A DNA stretch of 64,000 bases from an uncultured Clostridia bacterium (GCA_947581805.1 CANPVM010000003.1:1-64000); one strand, 5' to 3'. Positions 8,846 through 17,905 are shown, counted from the stretch's first letter. Notes: generated by a model from the sequence alone, not told the origin. Made by a program: numbers and translations.

Positions 8846-9547
8846 TTATTTAAGAAAAATTTTTTCCATCTTTCCTTGTATGAATATAATGCTATTTTTA
8901 AATTGTTTATTCATTTCTTCTTTTGTATAAATCTGATAACATTGTTTTTGATTTTCTTGCTTATTTTTCATTTCTTCTTTTATTAAATACTCTTTTACTT
9001 TTTTTAAATCTTCTTTTGTTATATTCACTGTTTTTATGATAGATATTTCTTTTAATTGTTCTTCTTGTATAATAGGATTTTGGATTTTATTTTCTTGATA
9101 TAACCATTGAGAATATGCGTTAAAATCACTTACTTTCATTTTTCTTGCTGTTTCTTTATCACAAATAAATTCTTCACCAGTATTTTTTCTAATTCCAATT
9201 CTTTCTTTATTTTTATTTAAAAGTCCATATTGTAAATAAGTTAATTTATTCCAATAATAATCTGTTAATAAATGTGTATAATACCCTAAAACAATAGGAT
9301 GTGTTATATCGTTTTTATAATCTTGCATAAATGATTGTAAATTAGGCAACCATTCTTTTTGTCCATTTAAATCTTGTAACTCAAAATAATGTGTTTCCTG
9401 ATAGGTTTTTAAATGCGAAACTCCTTCAATAACATATCCATTATTAATATCTGGCAAAATATTTCCTAATAAGAAATCGTTTGTTTCAACTTGCAATTTT
9501 TCTTGTAATTTCTTAGCCGTTGCTAAATGAATTCCCCATGATGGCAT
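8846..9547 (-). CDS. Zinc-dependent phospholipase C-like protein
   Basis: 233 residues beginning MPSWGIHLATAKKLQEKL, with NDFLLGNILPDINNGY, an HY..L pair and GYYTHLLTDYYWNKL. The histidine/aspartate pattern (His7, Asp of LPD, His of THLLTDYYW) matches the zinc-dependent phospholipase C/S1-P1-like fold, widely found in Clostridia as an uncharacterised cytosolic protein. Start placed at 9547, where GGGAGTGAT precedes; the 17-residue extension lacks a ribosome site. Substrate unknown. Confidence 0.7.
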   Translation of the reverse strand: MPSWGIHLATAKKLQEKLQVETNDFLLGNILPDINNGYVIEGVSHLKTYQETHYFELQDLNGQKEWLPNLQSFMQDYKNDITHPIVLGYYTHLLTDYYWNKLTYLQYGLLNKNKERIGIRKNTGEEFICDKETARKMKVSDFNAYSQWLYQENKIQNPIIQEEQLKEISIIKTVNITKEDLKKVKEYLIKEEMKNKQENQKQCYQIYTKEEMNKQFKNSIIFIQGKMEKIFLK

Positions 9548-9678
9548 TTTATCACTCCCTTTACTTGCAATTTTAATTGTTTTTTTTATAAAAATCAATC
9601 TTTTTAAGAATTTGTATAAATTTCAAAATTTAGGAAAATATATAAATAGAAAAAAGATAAGGAAAGGATGGATATTTC

Positions 9679-9888
9679 ATGGAAAAACATATTCATGTTA
9701 CAGGAACCTCGGAAGTATCTTGGAAAGATGCTATTTTGCAAACAATTACACAAGCTTCTAAAACACTTGATTATTTAACGGAAGTTAAAGTTTTAGATCA
9801 AAGAGCGAGAATTAACGGAAAGAAAATTGAAGAATATATGGTTGATTTAGATTTAGCCTTTACAATTGACCGAGATAGAGATGAATAG
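9679..9888 (+). CDS. Dodecin family flavin-binding protein
   Basis: 69 residues matching the dodecin pattern: VTGTSEVSWKDAILQTITQA, a central TEVKVLDQRARINGKKIEEY and a C-terminal strand DLAFTIDRD. Dodecins are small dodecamers that store or buffer flavins or CoA. It sits 19 bases upstream of spoVAC in the same direction, so it is probably the first gene of the spoVA unit here. Good ribosome site (AAGGAAAGGATGG). Confidence 0.9.
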   Translation: MEKHIHVTGTSEVSWKDAILQTITQASKTLDYLTEVKVLDQRARINGKKIEEYMVDLDLAFTIDRDRDE

Positions 9889-9907
9889 AAAGGAAAGTGA
9901 TAAATAA

Positions 9908-10351
9908 ATGAATCCAATAGAAACACCAAAACAATATAGTGATTACGTGGATAAAAAGTCACCTAACTCTCCTATTTTAAAAAACTGCTTTAATGCATTT
10001 TGGGTAGGTGGACTTATTTGTTCCATTGGACAAATTATTTTTGATTTTTGTAAGTACAAGGAAATGGATGTAACTTCTTCTAATACAGTAGTATCCATTG
10101 TTCTAATTGGAATTGCAGCCTTTTTAACAGGTCTTAATATTTTCAATAAAATAGGGAAATTTGCAGGAGCAGGTTCTTTAATTCCTATTACTGGATTTGC
10201 TAATTCAATTGTATCCCCTGCTATTGAATATAAATCAGAAGGTTATGTCATGGGAGTAGGCGGAAAAATGTTTACAGTTGCAGGACCTGTTTTAGTATTT
10301 GGTATTTCTGCCTCTGTTATTATTGGTATTATTGCTACTTTATTTGCGTAA
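9908..10351 (+). CDS. spoVAC: Stage V sporulation protein AC
   Basis: 147 residues, multi-pass membrane protein with family motifs NAFWVGGLICSIGQIIFDF and IPITGFANSIVSPAIEYKSE. SpoVAC is part of the inner-membrane channel that imports Ca-dipicolinate into the forespore and releases it at germination; the B. subtilis protein behaves as a mechanosensitive channel. First of spoVAC-AD-AE, with 6 bases to spoVAD. Confidence 0.96.
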   Translation: MNPIETPKQYSDYVDKKSPNSPILKNCFNAFWVGGLICSIGQIIFDFCKYKEMDVTSSNTVVSIVLIGIAAFLTGLNIFNKIGKFAGAGSLIPITGFANSIVSPAIEYKSEGYVMGVGGKMFTVAGPVLVFGISASVIIGIIATLFA

Positions 10352-10357
10352 GAAAGG

Positions 10358-11381
10358 ATGATAATTTTGAATCGATTAGGAAAACAAACTATTCATTTTG
10401 ATAATCCACCCACTATTGTGGAAACGGCTTCTATTGTTGGCCCTAAGGAAGCACAAGGTCCTATGGCTGGCTATTTTGACCAATGCTTAGAAGATGAGTT
10501 TTGGGGTGAGAAAACATGGGAAAAAGCAGAAAGTAAAATTATAAAAGAAACAGTTAATTTAGCCGTTACTAAATCTGGCATTCCCGCAACTAACATTGAT
10601 TTTTGTTTTGCAGGTGATTTACTAAATCAATGTATTTCTTCAAGTTTCGGCTTAAGAGAACTTAATATTCCGTTTTTTGGAATTTTTGGTGCTTGCTCTA
10701 CTTTTGTAGAAGGTATGTGCCTTGCTAGTATTTGCCTAGAAGGAGGTGCAGCAAACAATGTTTTATGTGCTACCTCTAGCCACTTCTGTAGTGCTGAAAA
10801 ACAATTTCGTTTTCCATTAGAACTTGGAAATCAAAGACCTCCTACAGCGCAATGGACGGTTACTGGTTCTGGCGCAGCTGTGTTATCTTCTAGTGGAAAT
10901 GGCCCTTTTATAACTCACATTACCCCTGGCAAAATTATAGATATGGGAATTAAAGATGCCAACAATATGGGAGCTGCTATGGCCCCTGCTGCTTTTGATA
11001 CTTTAATGACTCATTTTGAGGATACTGGAAGAAAGCCAAGTTATTATGATGCTATTATTACTGGAGACTTAGGTCATGTAGGAAAAGATATTTTAGAAGA
11101 TTTATGTAAGACAAAAGGCTATAATATCAATGCTAATTATGATGATTGTGGTGTTTTAATTTTTGATAAATCAAAACAAGATACCCATAGTGGTGGTAGT
11201 GGTTGTGCTTGCATACGGAACAGTATTTTCTGGCTATTTCTTCAAACAATTACGTGAAAAGAAAATTAATAAGATTTTGCTTATGGCAACAGGTGCTTTA
11301 ACCAACGCCACCACTTCTCAACAAGGAGAATCTATTCCTGGTATTGCCCATGCTATTGCTATTGAAAATGAAAAAAACTAA
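10358..11381 (+). CDS. spoVAD: Stage V sporulation protein AD, interrupted by a +1 shift at CGG
   Basis: SpoVAD is the thiolase-like dipicolinic-acid-binding subunit of the SpoVA channel. Frame 1 encodes residues 1-286 up to SGGSGCAC-I, then meets CGG at 11216-11218 and would end at 11257 in unrelated text. Skipping the C gives ...GCACI-GTVFSGYF... and continues cleanly to a TAA at 11381, 340 residues, the normal family length. The glycine gained falls inside the conserved GxGCSAxV-type motif. No other defect exists in the gene, and it lies in an intact operon. See the finding on CGG. Confidence 0.93.
11216..11218 (+). other. CGG +1 frameshift site in spoVAD
   Basis: Zero-frame ATA-CGG-A; reading GGA after skipping C restores SpoVAD. 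Confidence 0.85.
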
Positions 11382-11401
11382 TTGGGAAAGGAGATTGTAA
11401 A

Positions 11402-11788
11402 ATGGAATTTATACAAAGTATTGACTGGATGCAATTATTACGTTGCTTTGTGGTTGGCGGCCTTATTTGCATTATTGGTCAGGTTTTGATTGATAAAACA
11501 AAATTAACCCCTGCTAGAATTTTAGTTGTATTTGTTACCTTAGGTGCTGTTTTAGGTGGACTTGGTATTTATAAATATATTATTGATTTTGCTGGTTGTG
11601 GTGCTACTGTTCCTCTTACTGGATTTGGTGCTAACCTTGCCAAAGGTGCTATTGAATCTGTTCAAGAAAATGGTTTACTTGGAGCCTTTATTGGAGGTGT
11701 AAAAGCTTCTGCTGGTGGTATTGCTGCTGCAGTATTCTTTGGCTACTTAGCTTCTTTAATTTCAAAGCCAAAAATGAAGAAGCAATAA
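11402..11788 (+). CDS. spoVAE: Stage V sporulation protein AE
   Basis: 128 residues, hydrophobic, with VVGGLICIIGQVLIDKTKLT and GATVPLTGFGANLAKGAIES, homologous in pattern to SpoVAC. Third membrane component of the Ca-DPA channel. AAAGGAG upstream; 20 bases after spoVAD; followed by a terminator that closes the operon. Confidence 0.95.
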   Translation: MEFIQSIDWMQLLRCFVVGGLICIIGQVLIDKTKLTPARILVVFVTLGAVLGGLGIYKYIIDFAGCGATVPLTGFGANLAKGAIESVQENGLLGAFIGGVKASAGGIAAAVFFGYLASLISKPKMKKQ

Positions 11789-11804
11789 TTTTTAATAGAT
11801 ATAA

Positions 11805-11850
11805 AAAAACTTGCAAGTTTGAATTTTACTTCAATCTTGCAAGCTTTTTA
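11805..11850. terminator. Terminator of the spoVA operon
   Basis: AAAAACTTGCAAG pairs with CTTGCAAGCTTTTT across a short spacer; T-run on the plus strand, A-run on the other side also serves the convergent nucleotidase gene. Confidence 0.8.
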
Positions 11851-11858
11851 TTGAATTT

Positions 11859-12443
11859 CTATTTTATATTCTTTATTTTATCATACACATCATACCAGCT
11901 ATATACTCTTGTAATGTTTTTTCCTTTTACTTCTCTGTTATATTGGTTATCAAAGCAAAATACTGGTAACTTTTCTGCTACATTTTTAATTTGTTCTGGG
12001 CTATCTTCAATCATAAGTTCTATGTAATTTCCTACGCAATATGGTAGCTTGCTACCTTCTGTATAAATGATTTTATCATAATAAATATTATTATCTTTTA
12101 GCCATGCATCTACAATTTGTTTCATTTTACCAATATATTCTTTTGTTAATCCATAATCATTTCTTGCTGTTACAATATAAATTTCGTGTCCTTCTTCTTT
12201 TAATTTTTGAATGACCTCTGATGCAAAGTCTCTTGCTGCATATTTTGTTGCATAATAAACTAAATATTCATTCCAAAATTTTACAGTTTGTTCTTCTGTC
12301 CAATGAAATGCTTTTGATTCATCATAATAACCTGTCTCTATTTCAATTGGTAAATTATTTTCTATGCAGAATTTTGTTCCATAATCTGCAATAAATCTTT
12401 CCATATCTGTTATTACTCCATCAATATCAATTCCTATTCTCAT
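11859..12443 (-). CDS. 5'(3')-deoxyribonucleotidase-like HAD phosphatase (NT5C family)
   Basis: 194 residues of the HAD superfamily: motif I MRIGIDIDGVITDM (nucleophile Asp and general acid Asp), a helical cap rich in aromatic residues, motif II EIYIVTARND and motif III/IV ELMIEDSPEQ. This arrangement fits 5' nucleotidases of the NT5C/deoxy type. Start at 12443 behind a GGGGGAAGAA ribosome site rather than 12464. Confidence 0.8.
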   Translation of the reverse strand: MRIGIDIDGVITDMERFIADYGTKFCIENNLPIEIETGYYDESKAFHWTEEQTVKFWNEYLVYYATKYAARDFASEVIQKLKEEGHEIYIVTARNDYGLTKEYIGKMKQIVDAWLKDNNIYYDKIIYTEGSKLPYCVGNYIELMIEDSPEQIKNVAEKLPVFCFDNQYNREVKGKNITRVYSWYDVYDKIKNIK

Positions 12444-12605
12444 TTGTTTCTTCCCCCATTTCAATTTTGCGTGCTATCCATAACTATATTTATTTTTGTT
12501 ATTGATATATTATCTTTAATTACAAAATTCGTCAAGATTTTGCAAACTATTTTTGTAGATTTTCGTTGTCTTTAAATAAGAGGCCTGTTCCAAATGGCAA
12601 TCTGC

Positions 12606-12643
12606 AATAAAAAAATGCAAAACACAATTTTGTATTTTACATT
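12606..12643 (-). terminator. Terminator of the infC-rpmI-rplT operon
   Basis: On the minus strand AATGTAAAATAC pairs with GTGTTTTGCATT (two G-U pairs) and is followed by seven U, 46 bases after the rplT stop. Confidence 0.75.
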
Positions 12644-12688
12644 TCTTTATATTGTTGAATTGTTATTTTATTATTTATATTTTAAGTT

Positions 12689-13039
12689 TTATGCTTTTTT
12701 TGCGATTTCTGCAATTTCAGTAAATGCTTTTGGATCGCTAACAGCTAATTCTGCAAGCATTTTTCTGTTTACAACTATATTTGCTTTTTTCATTCCAGCT
12801 ATTAATTTGCTGTAAGTTGTTCCATTCATTCTTGCTGCTGCATTAATTCTTGCAATCCATAATTTTCTGAAGTTAGATTTTTTATCTTTTCTTCCTACAT
12901 AAGCATACATTCCTGATTTCATAACAGCTTGTTTTGCCATTCTAAATCTATAATGTTTTGCTCCATAATAACCTTTTGCTCTTTTTAATATTTTTTTATG
13001 TTTTTTACGAGTTATTCTTGCTGTTTTTACTCTTGCCAT
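12689..13039 (-). CDS. rplT: 50S ribosomal protein L20
   Basis: 116 residues, [20 protein letters not shown] then [20 protein letters not shown] and [20 protein letters not shown]. Binds 23S rRNA early in assembly and, in Firmicutes, represses its own operon through the leader. The true start is the ATG at 13039 (AAGGAAGG 8 bases upstream); the GTG three codons earlier overlaps the ribosome site. Confidence 0.98.
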   Translation of the reverse strand: MARVKTARITRKKHKKILKRAKGYYGAKHYRFRMAKQAVMKSGMYAYVGRKDKKSNFRKLWIARINAAARMNGTTYSKLIAGMKKANIVVNRKMLAELAVSDPKAFTEIAEIAKKA

Positions 13040-13132
13040 TTTTTTCACCTTCCTTAATTATTTGTAAGGGGATATTCTTTTTTAAGTCTTCTTTTTGCGA
13101 ATAAACCCCCTCTTTTATTCCCGACTTAAACT

Positions 13133-13336
13133 TTAATTACCATATGGTAACATTTTTTTGATTCCTGCTTCGCAAGTTTTGTCTGCATAAGCATCTTGTA
13201 CTTTTCCTCTAGATTTTGCTCTTGCAGTTTTATTTGCTAAAAGATGTCTTCTATTTGATTTTGTTCTTTTAACTTTACCTGTTGCTGTATAAGAATATCT
13301 TTTCTTTGCAGCTTTATTTGTTTTTAGCTTTGGCAT
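13133..13336 (-). CDS. rpmI: 50S ribosomal protein L35
   Basis: 67 residues, MPKLKTNKAAKKRYSYTATG then KRTKSNRRHLLANKTARAKS. Start at 13336 with AAAGGAGG 7 bases upstream. Middle gene of infC-rpmI-rplT. Confidence 0.97.
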   Translation of the reverse strand: MPKLKTNKAAKKRYSYTATGKVKRTKSNRRHLLANKTARAKSRGKVQDAYADKTCEAGIKKMLPYGN

Positions 13337-13434
13337 AATATTTCCTCCTTTTTTATATGACAAGGGATACCTTATGAATTATTGTTCAATATTAAAAGTA
13401 TTCCTTATTTATTATATACACTAGCCTTTGAAAG

Positions 13435-13950
13435 TTATTTTTCTACTTTTTTGGCTAATATTATAAACATGTTTTTACCTTCTAATATTGGTTTTTTCTC
13501 TGGAGTTGCAACATCTGCTAATTCTTCGATGAATTTGTTTAATGCGGCTTCTCCAAGTTTGACATAGTTTAATTCTCTTCCACGGAAACGTACGGTTATT
13601 TTTACTTTGTTTCCATCTTCGATGAATTTTTTTGCATTTTTGCATTTGAATGCAAAGTCATGTTCTTCAATATTAGGTGTAATTCTAATCTCTTTTAGTT
13701 CAAAGGTTTTTTGTTTCTTTTTTGCTTCTTTTTCTCTTTTGGCTTGTTCAAATTTATATTTTCCATAGTTCATTAATTTGCAAACTGGAACTTCTGCGTT
13801 TGGTGCTACTAATACTAAATCTAGTTTTTTGTCGTAAGCCATATCTAATGCTTCATGAATAGAAATTGGTCCTACTTTTTTTCCTTCATCATCAATAATT
13901 TGAACTTCCTTTGCTCTAATTTGTTCATTAATTGGTAAATCTTGTTTGAT
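13435..13950 (-). CDS. infC: Translation initiation factor IF-3, non-canonical ATC start
   Basis: 171 residues: N-domain (KQDLPINEQIRAKEVQII), helical linker (FEQAKREKEAKKKQKTFELK) and C-domain (ITPNIEEHDFAFKCKNAKKF). IF3 binds the 30S subunit and checks start codons. GGAGGTG is followed at 6 bases by ATC at 13950; no ATG or GTG is suitably placed, and the TTG at 13965 lies inside the Shine-Dalgarno stretch. A rare AUU/AUC/AUA start is the known self-regulation device of infC. Confident of identity, fairly confident of the start. Confidence 0.95.
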   Translation of the reverse strand: MKQDLPINEQIRAKEVQIIDDEGKKVGPISIHEALDMAYDKKLDLVLVAPNAEVPVCKLMNYGKYKFEQAKREKEAKKKQKTFELKEIRITPNIEEHDFAFKCKNAKKFIEDGNKVKITVRFRGRELNYVKLGEAALNKFIEELADVATPEKKPILEGKNMFIILAKKVEK

Positions 13951-13974
13951 ATAAAACACCTCCAATATTTTTTC

Positions 13975-14103
13975 ATAAAAAAAGAATTAACTTTGATAAG
14001 TTAATCCACTAGCCTCACATAAATATACCTTAAGTTTGCCTTAAGAATACTATATTTATTAACCTTTTTCCAATAAGATAAGGTGAGAAGTGGATAACTT
14101 CTT
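13975..14103 (-). promoter_or_regulatory. infC-rpmI-rplT leader (L20-type attenuator)
   Basis: On the minus strand ATTAACTT (14005-13998) pairs with AAGTTAAT (13993-13986) and is followed by a U-run ending near 13975: a terminator just before infC. The upstream leader segment at 14100-14089 (AAGTTATCCACT) is complementary to AGTGGATTAACTT at 14010-13998, so it could form an antiterminator excluding the terminator. This is the logic of the Firmicutes L20 leader, in which L20 favours termination. Confidence 0.7.
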
Positions 14104-14120
14104 CTTTTTTTAACATTATT

Positions 14121-14149
14121 ATAATAATACATTCTTTCTGATTTGTCAA
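14121..14149 (-). promoter_or_regulatory. infC operon promoter
   Basis: Minus strand TTGACA (14149-14144), 17-base spacer, TATTAT (14126-14121). Confidence 0.8.
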
Positions 14150-14235
14150 CCATTTTTTCGAAATTTTATGTGAAATTTTATGTGAAATTAAACATTTTAA
14201 AGAAATATAAGTGTTCAATAAAAAGACATAATAAA

Positions 14236-14288
14236 AACCTCAAGCATTTCCTATATCATAATCGGTTAGTGCTTGAGGTTTATTTTTT
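14236..14288. terminator. Terminator after the pilin-like gene
   Basis: AAAACCTCAAGCA (14236 onward) pairs with TGCTTGAGGTTT (ending 14282); T-runs on both sides. Confidence 0.75.
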
Positions 14289-14325
14289 TCTAAATCATCT
14301 ACTTCTTTGTTATCAGGACTTAGAA

Positions 14326-15681
14326 CTACTTTATATAAAGTATAGGTCTGAATGTGTAGCCCTTGTTGCTGTAGGTAGCATAGTAGTAGTAGCGACTGCT
14401 CGTGTAGCGATCGCTGTAGTAGTAGTTGTCTCCCCTATAGACACAAGGATCTGCTATAGAATTATACGTGTGCGCAGAACACTCAGTAGTCCATTCAAAA
14501 CAATTAGATGCCATATCATAGATATTACATACTTTATCAGTTGTGTCATTTTCTCTTTTTCCGGTATTTGCTAAACTTGTAGTATTTTTTGAATTTTGCA
14601 TTGAGTAAGTTGTTCCATTGTCTGAAAAATTTTGTATATACACAATAGCAGTATCCCATGCATAACTATTGACTAAATCTGAACTTACTGTATCATACAT
14701 ATTATCACATGCTTTTGCTGCACTAATTTGTGTAATGTTATTCCATAAGTACCCTTCCTGAGTTGGTGCAGAAGATTCACTATAATTGTCAGATACTTTT
14801 GAATTAGGTTTATTATCTATTCCATAACTTGCCTCATATCTCGCAATATAATATCCGCCATTTTCTTTTACACTATTTATAAATCCTGCTAAATCTTTCG
14901 CTGTTCTATTTTCTCCTGTTGTATTCTCAAATTCTTTTCCGTCACGATAAGTTTTTAATTCTTTATAATATGCGTTTATTACTGTTTCTGTTTCATCTCC
15001 TGCTTTTTGTCTTAATATTTCTGTTCCTTTTGCTAATTTTCCTAAATCTTTTCCTTCATTATCTGTATAAGTTTTCGAATCATCTGCAAACTCATACCTT
15101 CCTAATGTTATTTCTATTTCTTCTGTTGTTCCTTCGCTATTGCTTTTTATGATTGGATTGCTTCCATCTTTATTTATATTGCTTACTGGAATCCATACAT
15201 ATTGGTTGCCTCTATTTTCTCCTATTCCTTCTATGATATCCTTATCTTCTATCACTATTCCAGCTGTTACATTATCTCCTGAGTCGTCTGCTATTTTGAA
15301 GCCTGCTGGAATTACTACTTTATTTCCATCACTATCTGTTAAAGTCGTCTTTTCATAAAAATAACCATAATTTGTTGTTTTTGCTTCTTCTATTGTTTTA
15401 GGTCTATTGTCATTTGCTATTTTTTCTATTCCTTCTTCTAAATCATTAGTCATTTTTTGTTCATCTATTGCTGCTTGTTGATATTTTTCTGCTGCTTGTT
15501 TTGCTTTATAAAATAAACCATTTTCTCCTAGCACTAAATTGATACTTATTCCTGCTAATATAATTAATACTATAATGGTTATTACTAGTGCAACTAAAGT
15601 AATTCCTTTACTATATTTATAATGTTTTTCTTCTCTTGTTTTTTTCTGTACAAATCTGCTATGCTTCGTTTTTTTTTCCAT
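14326..15681 (-). CDS. Pilin-like protein with FGE/SUMF1-type C-terminal domain
   Basis: 451 residues. Residues ~28-55 form a class III/prepilin-type signal: SKGITLVALVITIIVLIILA followed by GISINLVLGENGLFYKAKQA, so the protein should be processed and membrane- or pilus-anchored. A central linker leads to a formylglycine-generating-enzyme-like fold (~310-451, 'MASNCFEWTTE', C-terminal RPILYIK), a C-type-lectin-like scaffold that usually binds ligands in such proteins. The last 40 codons are unlike the rest: nearly all end in C (TAC, AGC, CGC) in a gene that otherwise prefers T or A, giving runs of tyrosine and serine. This is the signature of a diversity-generating retroelement variable region, but no reverse transcriptase is in the window. 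Confidence 0.75.
   Translation of the reverse strand: MEKKTKHSRFVQKKTREEKHYKYSKGITLVALVITIIVLIILAGISINLVLGENGLFYKAKQAAEKYQQAAIDEQKMTNDLEEGIEKIANDNRPKTIEEAKTTNYGYFYEKTTLTDSDGNKVVIPAGFKIADDSGDNVTAGIVIEDKDIIEGIGENRGNQYVWIPVSNINKDGSNPIIKSNSEGTTEEIEITLGRYEFADDSKTYTDNEGKDLGKLAKGTEILRQKAGDETETVINAYYKELKTYRDGKEFENTTGENRTAKDLAGFINSVKENGGYYIARYEASYGIDNKPNSKVSDNYSESSAPTQEGYLWNNITQISAAKACDNMYDTVSSDLVNSYAWDTAIVYIQNFSDNGTTYSMQNSKNTTSLANTGKRENDTTDKVCNIYDMASNCFEWTTECSAHTYNSIADPCVYRGDNYYYSDRYTSSRYYYYATYSNKGYTFRPILYIK
14352..14449 (-). other. Putative DGR-type variable region
   Basis: Codons from about GGA-GAC-AAC to GGC-TAC-ACA are mostly NNC (TAC x8, AGC x3, CGC x2, ACC, AAC), as expected if a template of AAC codons had been mutagenised at adenines. 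It encodes the ligand-facing end of the FGE-like fold, the usual position of such regions. Inference only. Confidence 0.45.
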
Positions 15682-15947
15682 TTCTCTTTTCTCCTTTTCC
15701 TTTGTTTCTTTTTAGTGTTGTTTTTTCCTTGTTTTTTATACTAATTTTTTTAGTTTTTTCCTATTGTTGATATCATAACTTTTAAACCTATAAACATGAA
15801 AGTATACTTTTTTTCATATTAAATATCTTTAAAGTGATTTATGTTTATAAGTTACTACTTCTTTTATGATTTCATAATATTCTTTCTTTACTTCTTTGTC
15901 AAGAGTTTACTAATAACTTTTTTTTCAAATTTTTTCTAGTATTTTCC

Positions 15948-15976
15948 TTGACTTTTGCTTTTATTTGTATTAGAAT
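15948..15976 (+). promoter_or_regulatory. rplM-rpsI promoter
   Basis: TTGACT (15948-15953), 17-base spacer, TAGAAT (15971-15976). The region 15700-15947 before it holds nothing else I can support. Confidence 0.75.
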
Positions 15977-16014
15977 AATATAGCGTAGTTATGAATGGGC
16001 TTATTTTAATAATT

Positions 16015-16038
16015 GAACTTCTCCCCGGTAGTTCAAGT
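16015..16038 (+). promoter_or_regulatory. L13 leader hairpin
   Basis: TTGAAC and GTTCAA close a hairpin with a C-rich loop (CTTCTCCCCGGTA) in the 115-base leader of rplM. Conserved L13 leaders involved in autoregulation are known in Firmicutes; assignment is by position and shape only. Confidence 0.5.
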
Positions 16039-16092
16039 GTTAGAATAGTTTCATATAAATTATTATTAAATGAATGGAGGGTATTTATTACC

Positions 16093-16530
16093 ATGAATAA
16101 TACAACACATAGCGTGAAAAAAAGTGAAATCGAAAGAAAATGGTATATTCTAGATGCTGCTAATAAACCTTTAGGTAGAGTAGCAACAGAAGCCGCTAAA
16201 ATTTTAAGAGGAAAACATAAACCAACTTATACACCACATATGGATGTTGGTGACCATGTTATTATTATTAATTGTAAAGATGCTGTTTTAACAGGAAGAA
16301 AATTAGACCAAAAAGTATACAGAAGTCATTCAGGATATATTGGTGGAATGAAAGAAACCTCTGCAAGAGTTATGATGGAAAACAGACCAGAACAAGCAAT
16401 GATGCTTGCTGTAAAAGGAATGCTTCCACACAATAGCTTAGGAAGACAAATGGTAAAAAAATTAAGAGTATATGCTGGTAGTGAACATGAAAACATTGCT
16501 CAAAAACCAGAAGTTTGGGAGGTAAAATAA
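16093..16530 (+). CDS. rplM: 50S ribosomal protein L13
   Basis: 145 residues with [40 protein letters not shown] and [20 protein letters not shown]. Start at 16093 with GGAGGG upstream; the 34-residue in-frame extension is leader. One base before rpsI, with which it forms the usual operon. Confidence 0.98.
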   Translation: MNNTTHSVKKSEIERKWYILDAANKPLGRVATEAAKILRGKHKPTYTPHMDVGDHVIIINCKDAVLTGRKLDQKVYRSHSGYIGGMKETSARVMMENRPEQAMMLAVKGMLPHNSLGRQMVKKLRVYAGSEHENIAQKPEVWEVK

Positions 16531-16531
16531 T

Positions 16532-16939
16532 ATGGCTAAAGCAAAATCAGTAAAAACTGCTTTTTATGGCACTGGAAGAAGAAAAAAATCTATCGCTAGA
16601 GTAAGATTATTAGAAGGAACTGGCGTTATTACTATCAATGGAAAAAGCATTGATGAATATTTCGGAACAGAAGTATTAAAAACTATTGTAAGACAACCAT
16701 TAACAGCAACTAACACAACAGCAAAATATGATGTTGTTGCAAAAGTTGTAGGTGGAGGATTTACAGGTCAAGCTGGAGCAATCCGTCATGGTATTGCAAG
16801 AGCATTAAATGAAGCAAATAGCGAATTCAGACCAACTTTAAAATCAAATGGATACTTAACAAGAGATCCACGTATGAAAGAAAGAAAGAAATATGGTCTT
16901 AAGAAAGCTAGAAAAGCTCCACAATTCTCTAAGAGATAA
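16532..16939 (+). CDS. rpsI: 30S ribosomal protein S9
   Basis: 135 residues with [39 protein letters not shown] and the basic C-terminal tail [12 protein letters not shown] that reaches the P site. Directly follows rplM. Confidence 0.98.
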   Translation: MAKAKSVKTAFYGTGRRKKSIARVRLLEGTGVITINGKSIDEYFGTEVLKTIVRQPLTATNTTAKYDVVAKVVGGGFTGQAGAIRHGIARALNEANSEFRPTLKSNGYLTRDPRMKERKKYGLKKARKAPQFSKR

Positions 16940-16945
16940 AAAAAA

Positions 16946-16980
16946 CAAAAACTCGGAAATTTTATTTCCGAGTTTTTTTG
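16946..16980. terminator. Terminator between rpsI and the convergent suf pair
   Basis: AAAACTCGGAAAT/ATTTCCGAGTTTT with an A-run before and T-run after, functional in both directions. Confidence 0.9.
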
Positions 16981-16984
16981 TTTT

Positions 16985-17905
16985 TTATCTTAAAAATCCA
17001 TCAATAATTGCTTCTTCTGCCTCTTTTTCATTTAATCCTAAGGTCATTAGTTTCATTAGTTGGTCTCCTGCAATTTTACCAATCGCTGCTTCGTGAATTA
17101 AATTGGCATCTACGTTATTGGCAATAATTTCTGGAATAGCAATTACTTTTGCCTTGTCTTTAATTATAGCATCACATTCTACATGTCCAAAACATTGTGT
17201 ATTTCCTGTTACTTTGGATTCAAATTGTTGCACAGAGTTTTCGGTTGCTACTGACCTAGAAGTTACTTTAGTGCTAGCATTTTTTCCATTTAACTCGACT
17301 TCAAAAATGGTTCTAGCTTTTTGCAAACCATGTGTCATAATTTTTTCAGTTACAACAAAGTTTGTATCTTCTTCTAAAATACCTTTTGTTGTTCTTATGG
17401 TAGAATCGACTCCTTTTATTTGTGTCGATTCCATCTCTAAAGTTGCGCCTTTCTTCAAGTGAACTTCCGTTACTGGATTTAAAATTCTTTTTCCTGTTCC
17501 TTTGCCTTCTCCATAATGCTTTTCAATATATTTTACTTTAGCACCTTCTTCTAAGAAGAAACGATGAATTCCGTCATGCTGTGAATCTTTGTGGTGGTCA
17601 TTGTGAATGCCACAACCTGCTACAATGACAACATTAGCATTTTTTCCAATGTAGAAATCGTTATAAACCACATCATTTAGACCACTTTCTGTAATAATAA
17701 CAGGAATGTGAACAAATTCAAATTTGGTGTTTTCTTTCACATAAATATCAATTCCAGAAACATCTTTTTTGGTTACAATATTGATATTGTCGGTTACTTT
17801 TCTTTCAATACCTTGTCCATTTTTACGAATGTTATAAGCACCTTCAAAGGTTTCTCCTTGCATATCTGTAATTTCATGTAATAGTTCAATATCTGTCTTA
17901 TCCAT
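16985..17905 (-). CDS. SufB/SufD-family Fe-S scaffold protein of a minimal SUF system
   Basis: 306 residues of right-handed beta-helix SufBD core: 'NDVVYNDFYIGKNANVVIVA', 'GCGIHNDHHKDSQHDGIHRF', 'VIAIPEIIANNVDANLIHEA', 'AIGKIAGDQLMKLMTLGL' (conserved C-terminal region). With SufC alone as partner this matches the two-gene minimal SUF-like (SMS) system of anaerobes, thought to assemble Fe-S clusters in the cytosol. Start at 17905 behind AGGAGG, overlapping the sufC stop by 8 bases, so translation is coupled. Confidence 0.88.
   Translation of the reverse strand: MDKTDIELLHEITDMQGETFEGAYNIRKNGQGIERKVTDNINIVTKKDVSGIDIYVKENTKFEFVHIPVIITESGLNDVVYNDFYIGKNANVVIVAGCGIHNDHHKDSQHDGIHRFFLEEGAKVKYIEKHYGEGKGTGKRILNPVTEVHLKKGATLEMESTQIKGVDSTIRTTKGILEEDTNFVVTEKIMTHGLQKARTIFEVELNGKNASTKVTSRSVATENSVQQFESKVTGNTQCFGHVECDAIIKDKAKVIAIPEIIANNVDANLIHEAAIGKIAGDQLMKLMTLGLNEKEAEEAIIDGFLR

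Noticed and set aside
14326..15681. Active formylglycine-generating enzyme
   Set aside because: The pilin-type N-terminus and hypervariable-looking tail point to a ligand-binding scaffold; catalytic cysteines of FGE are not evident.
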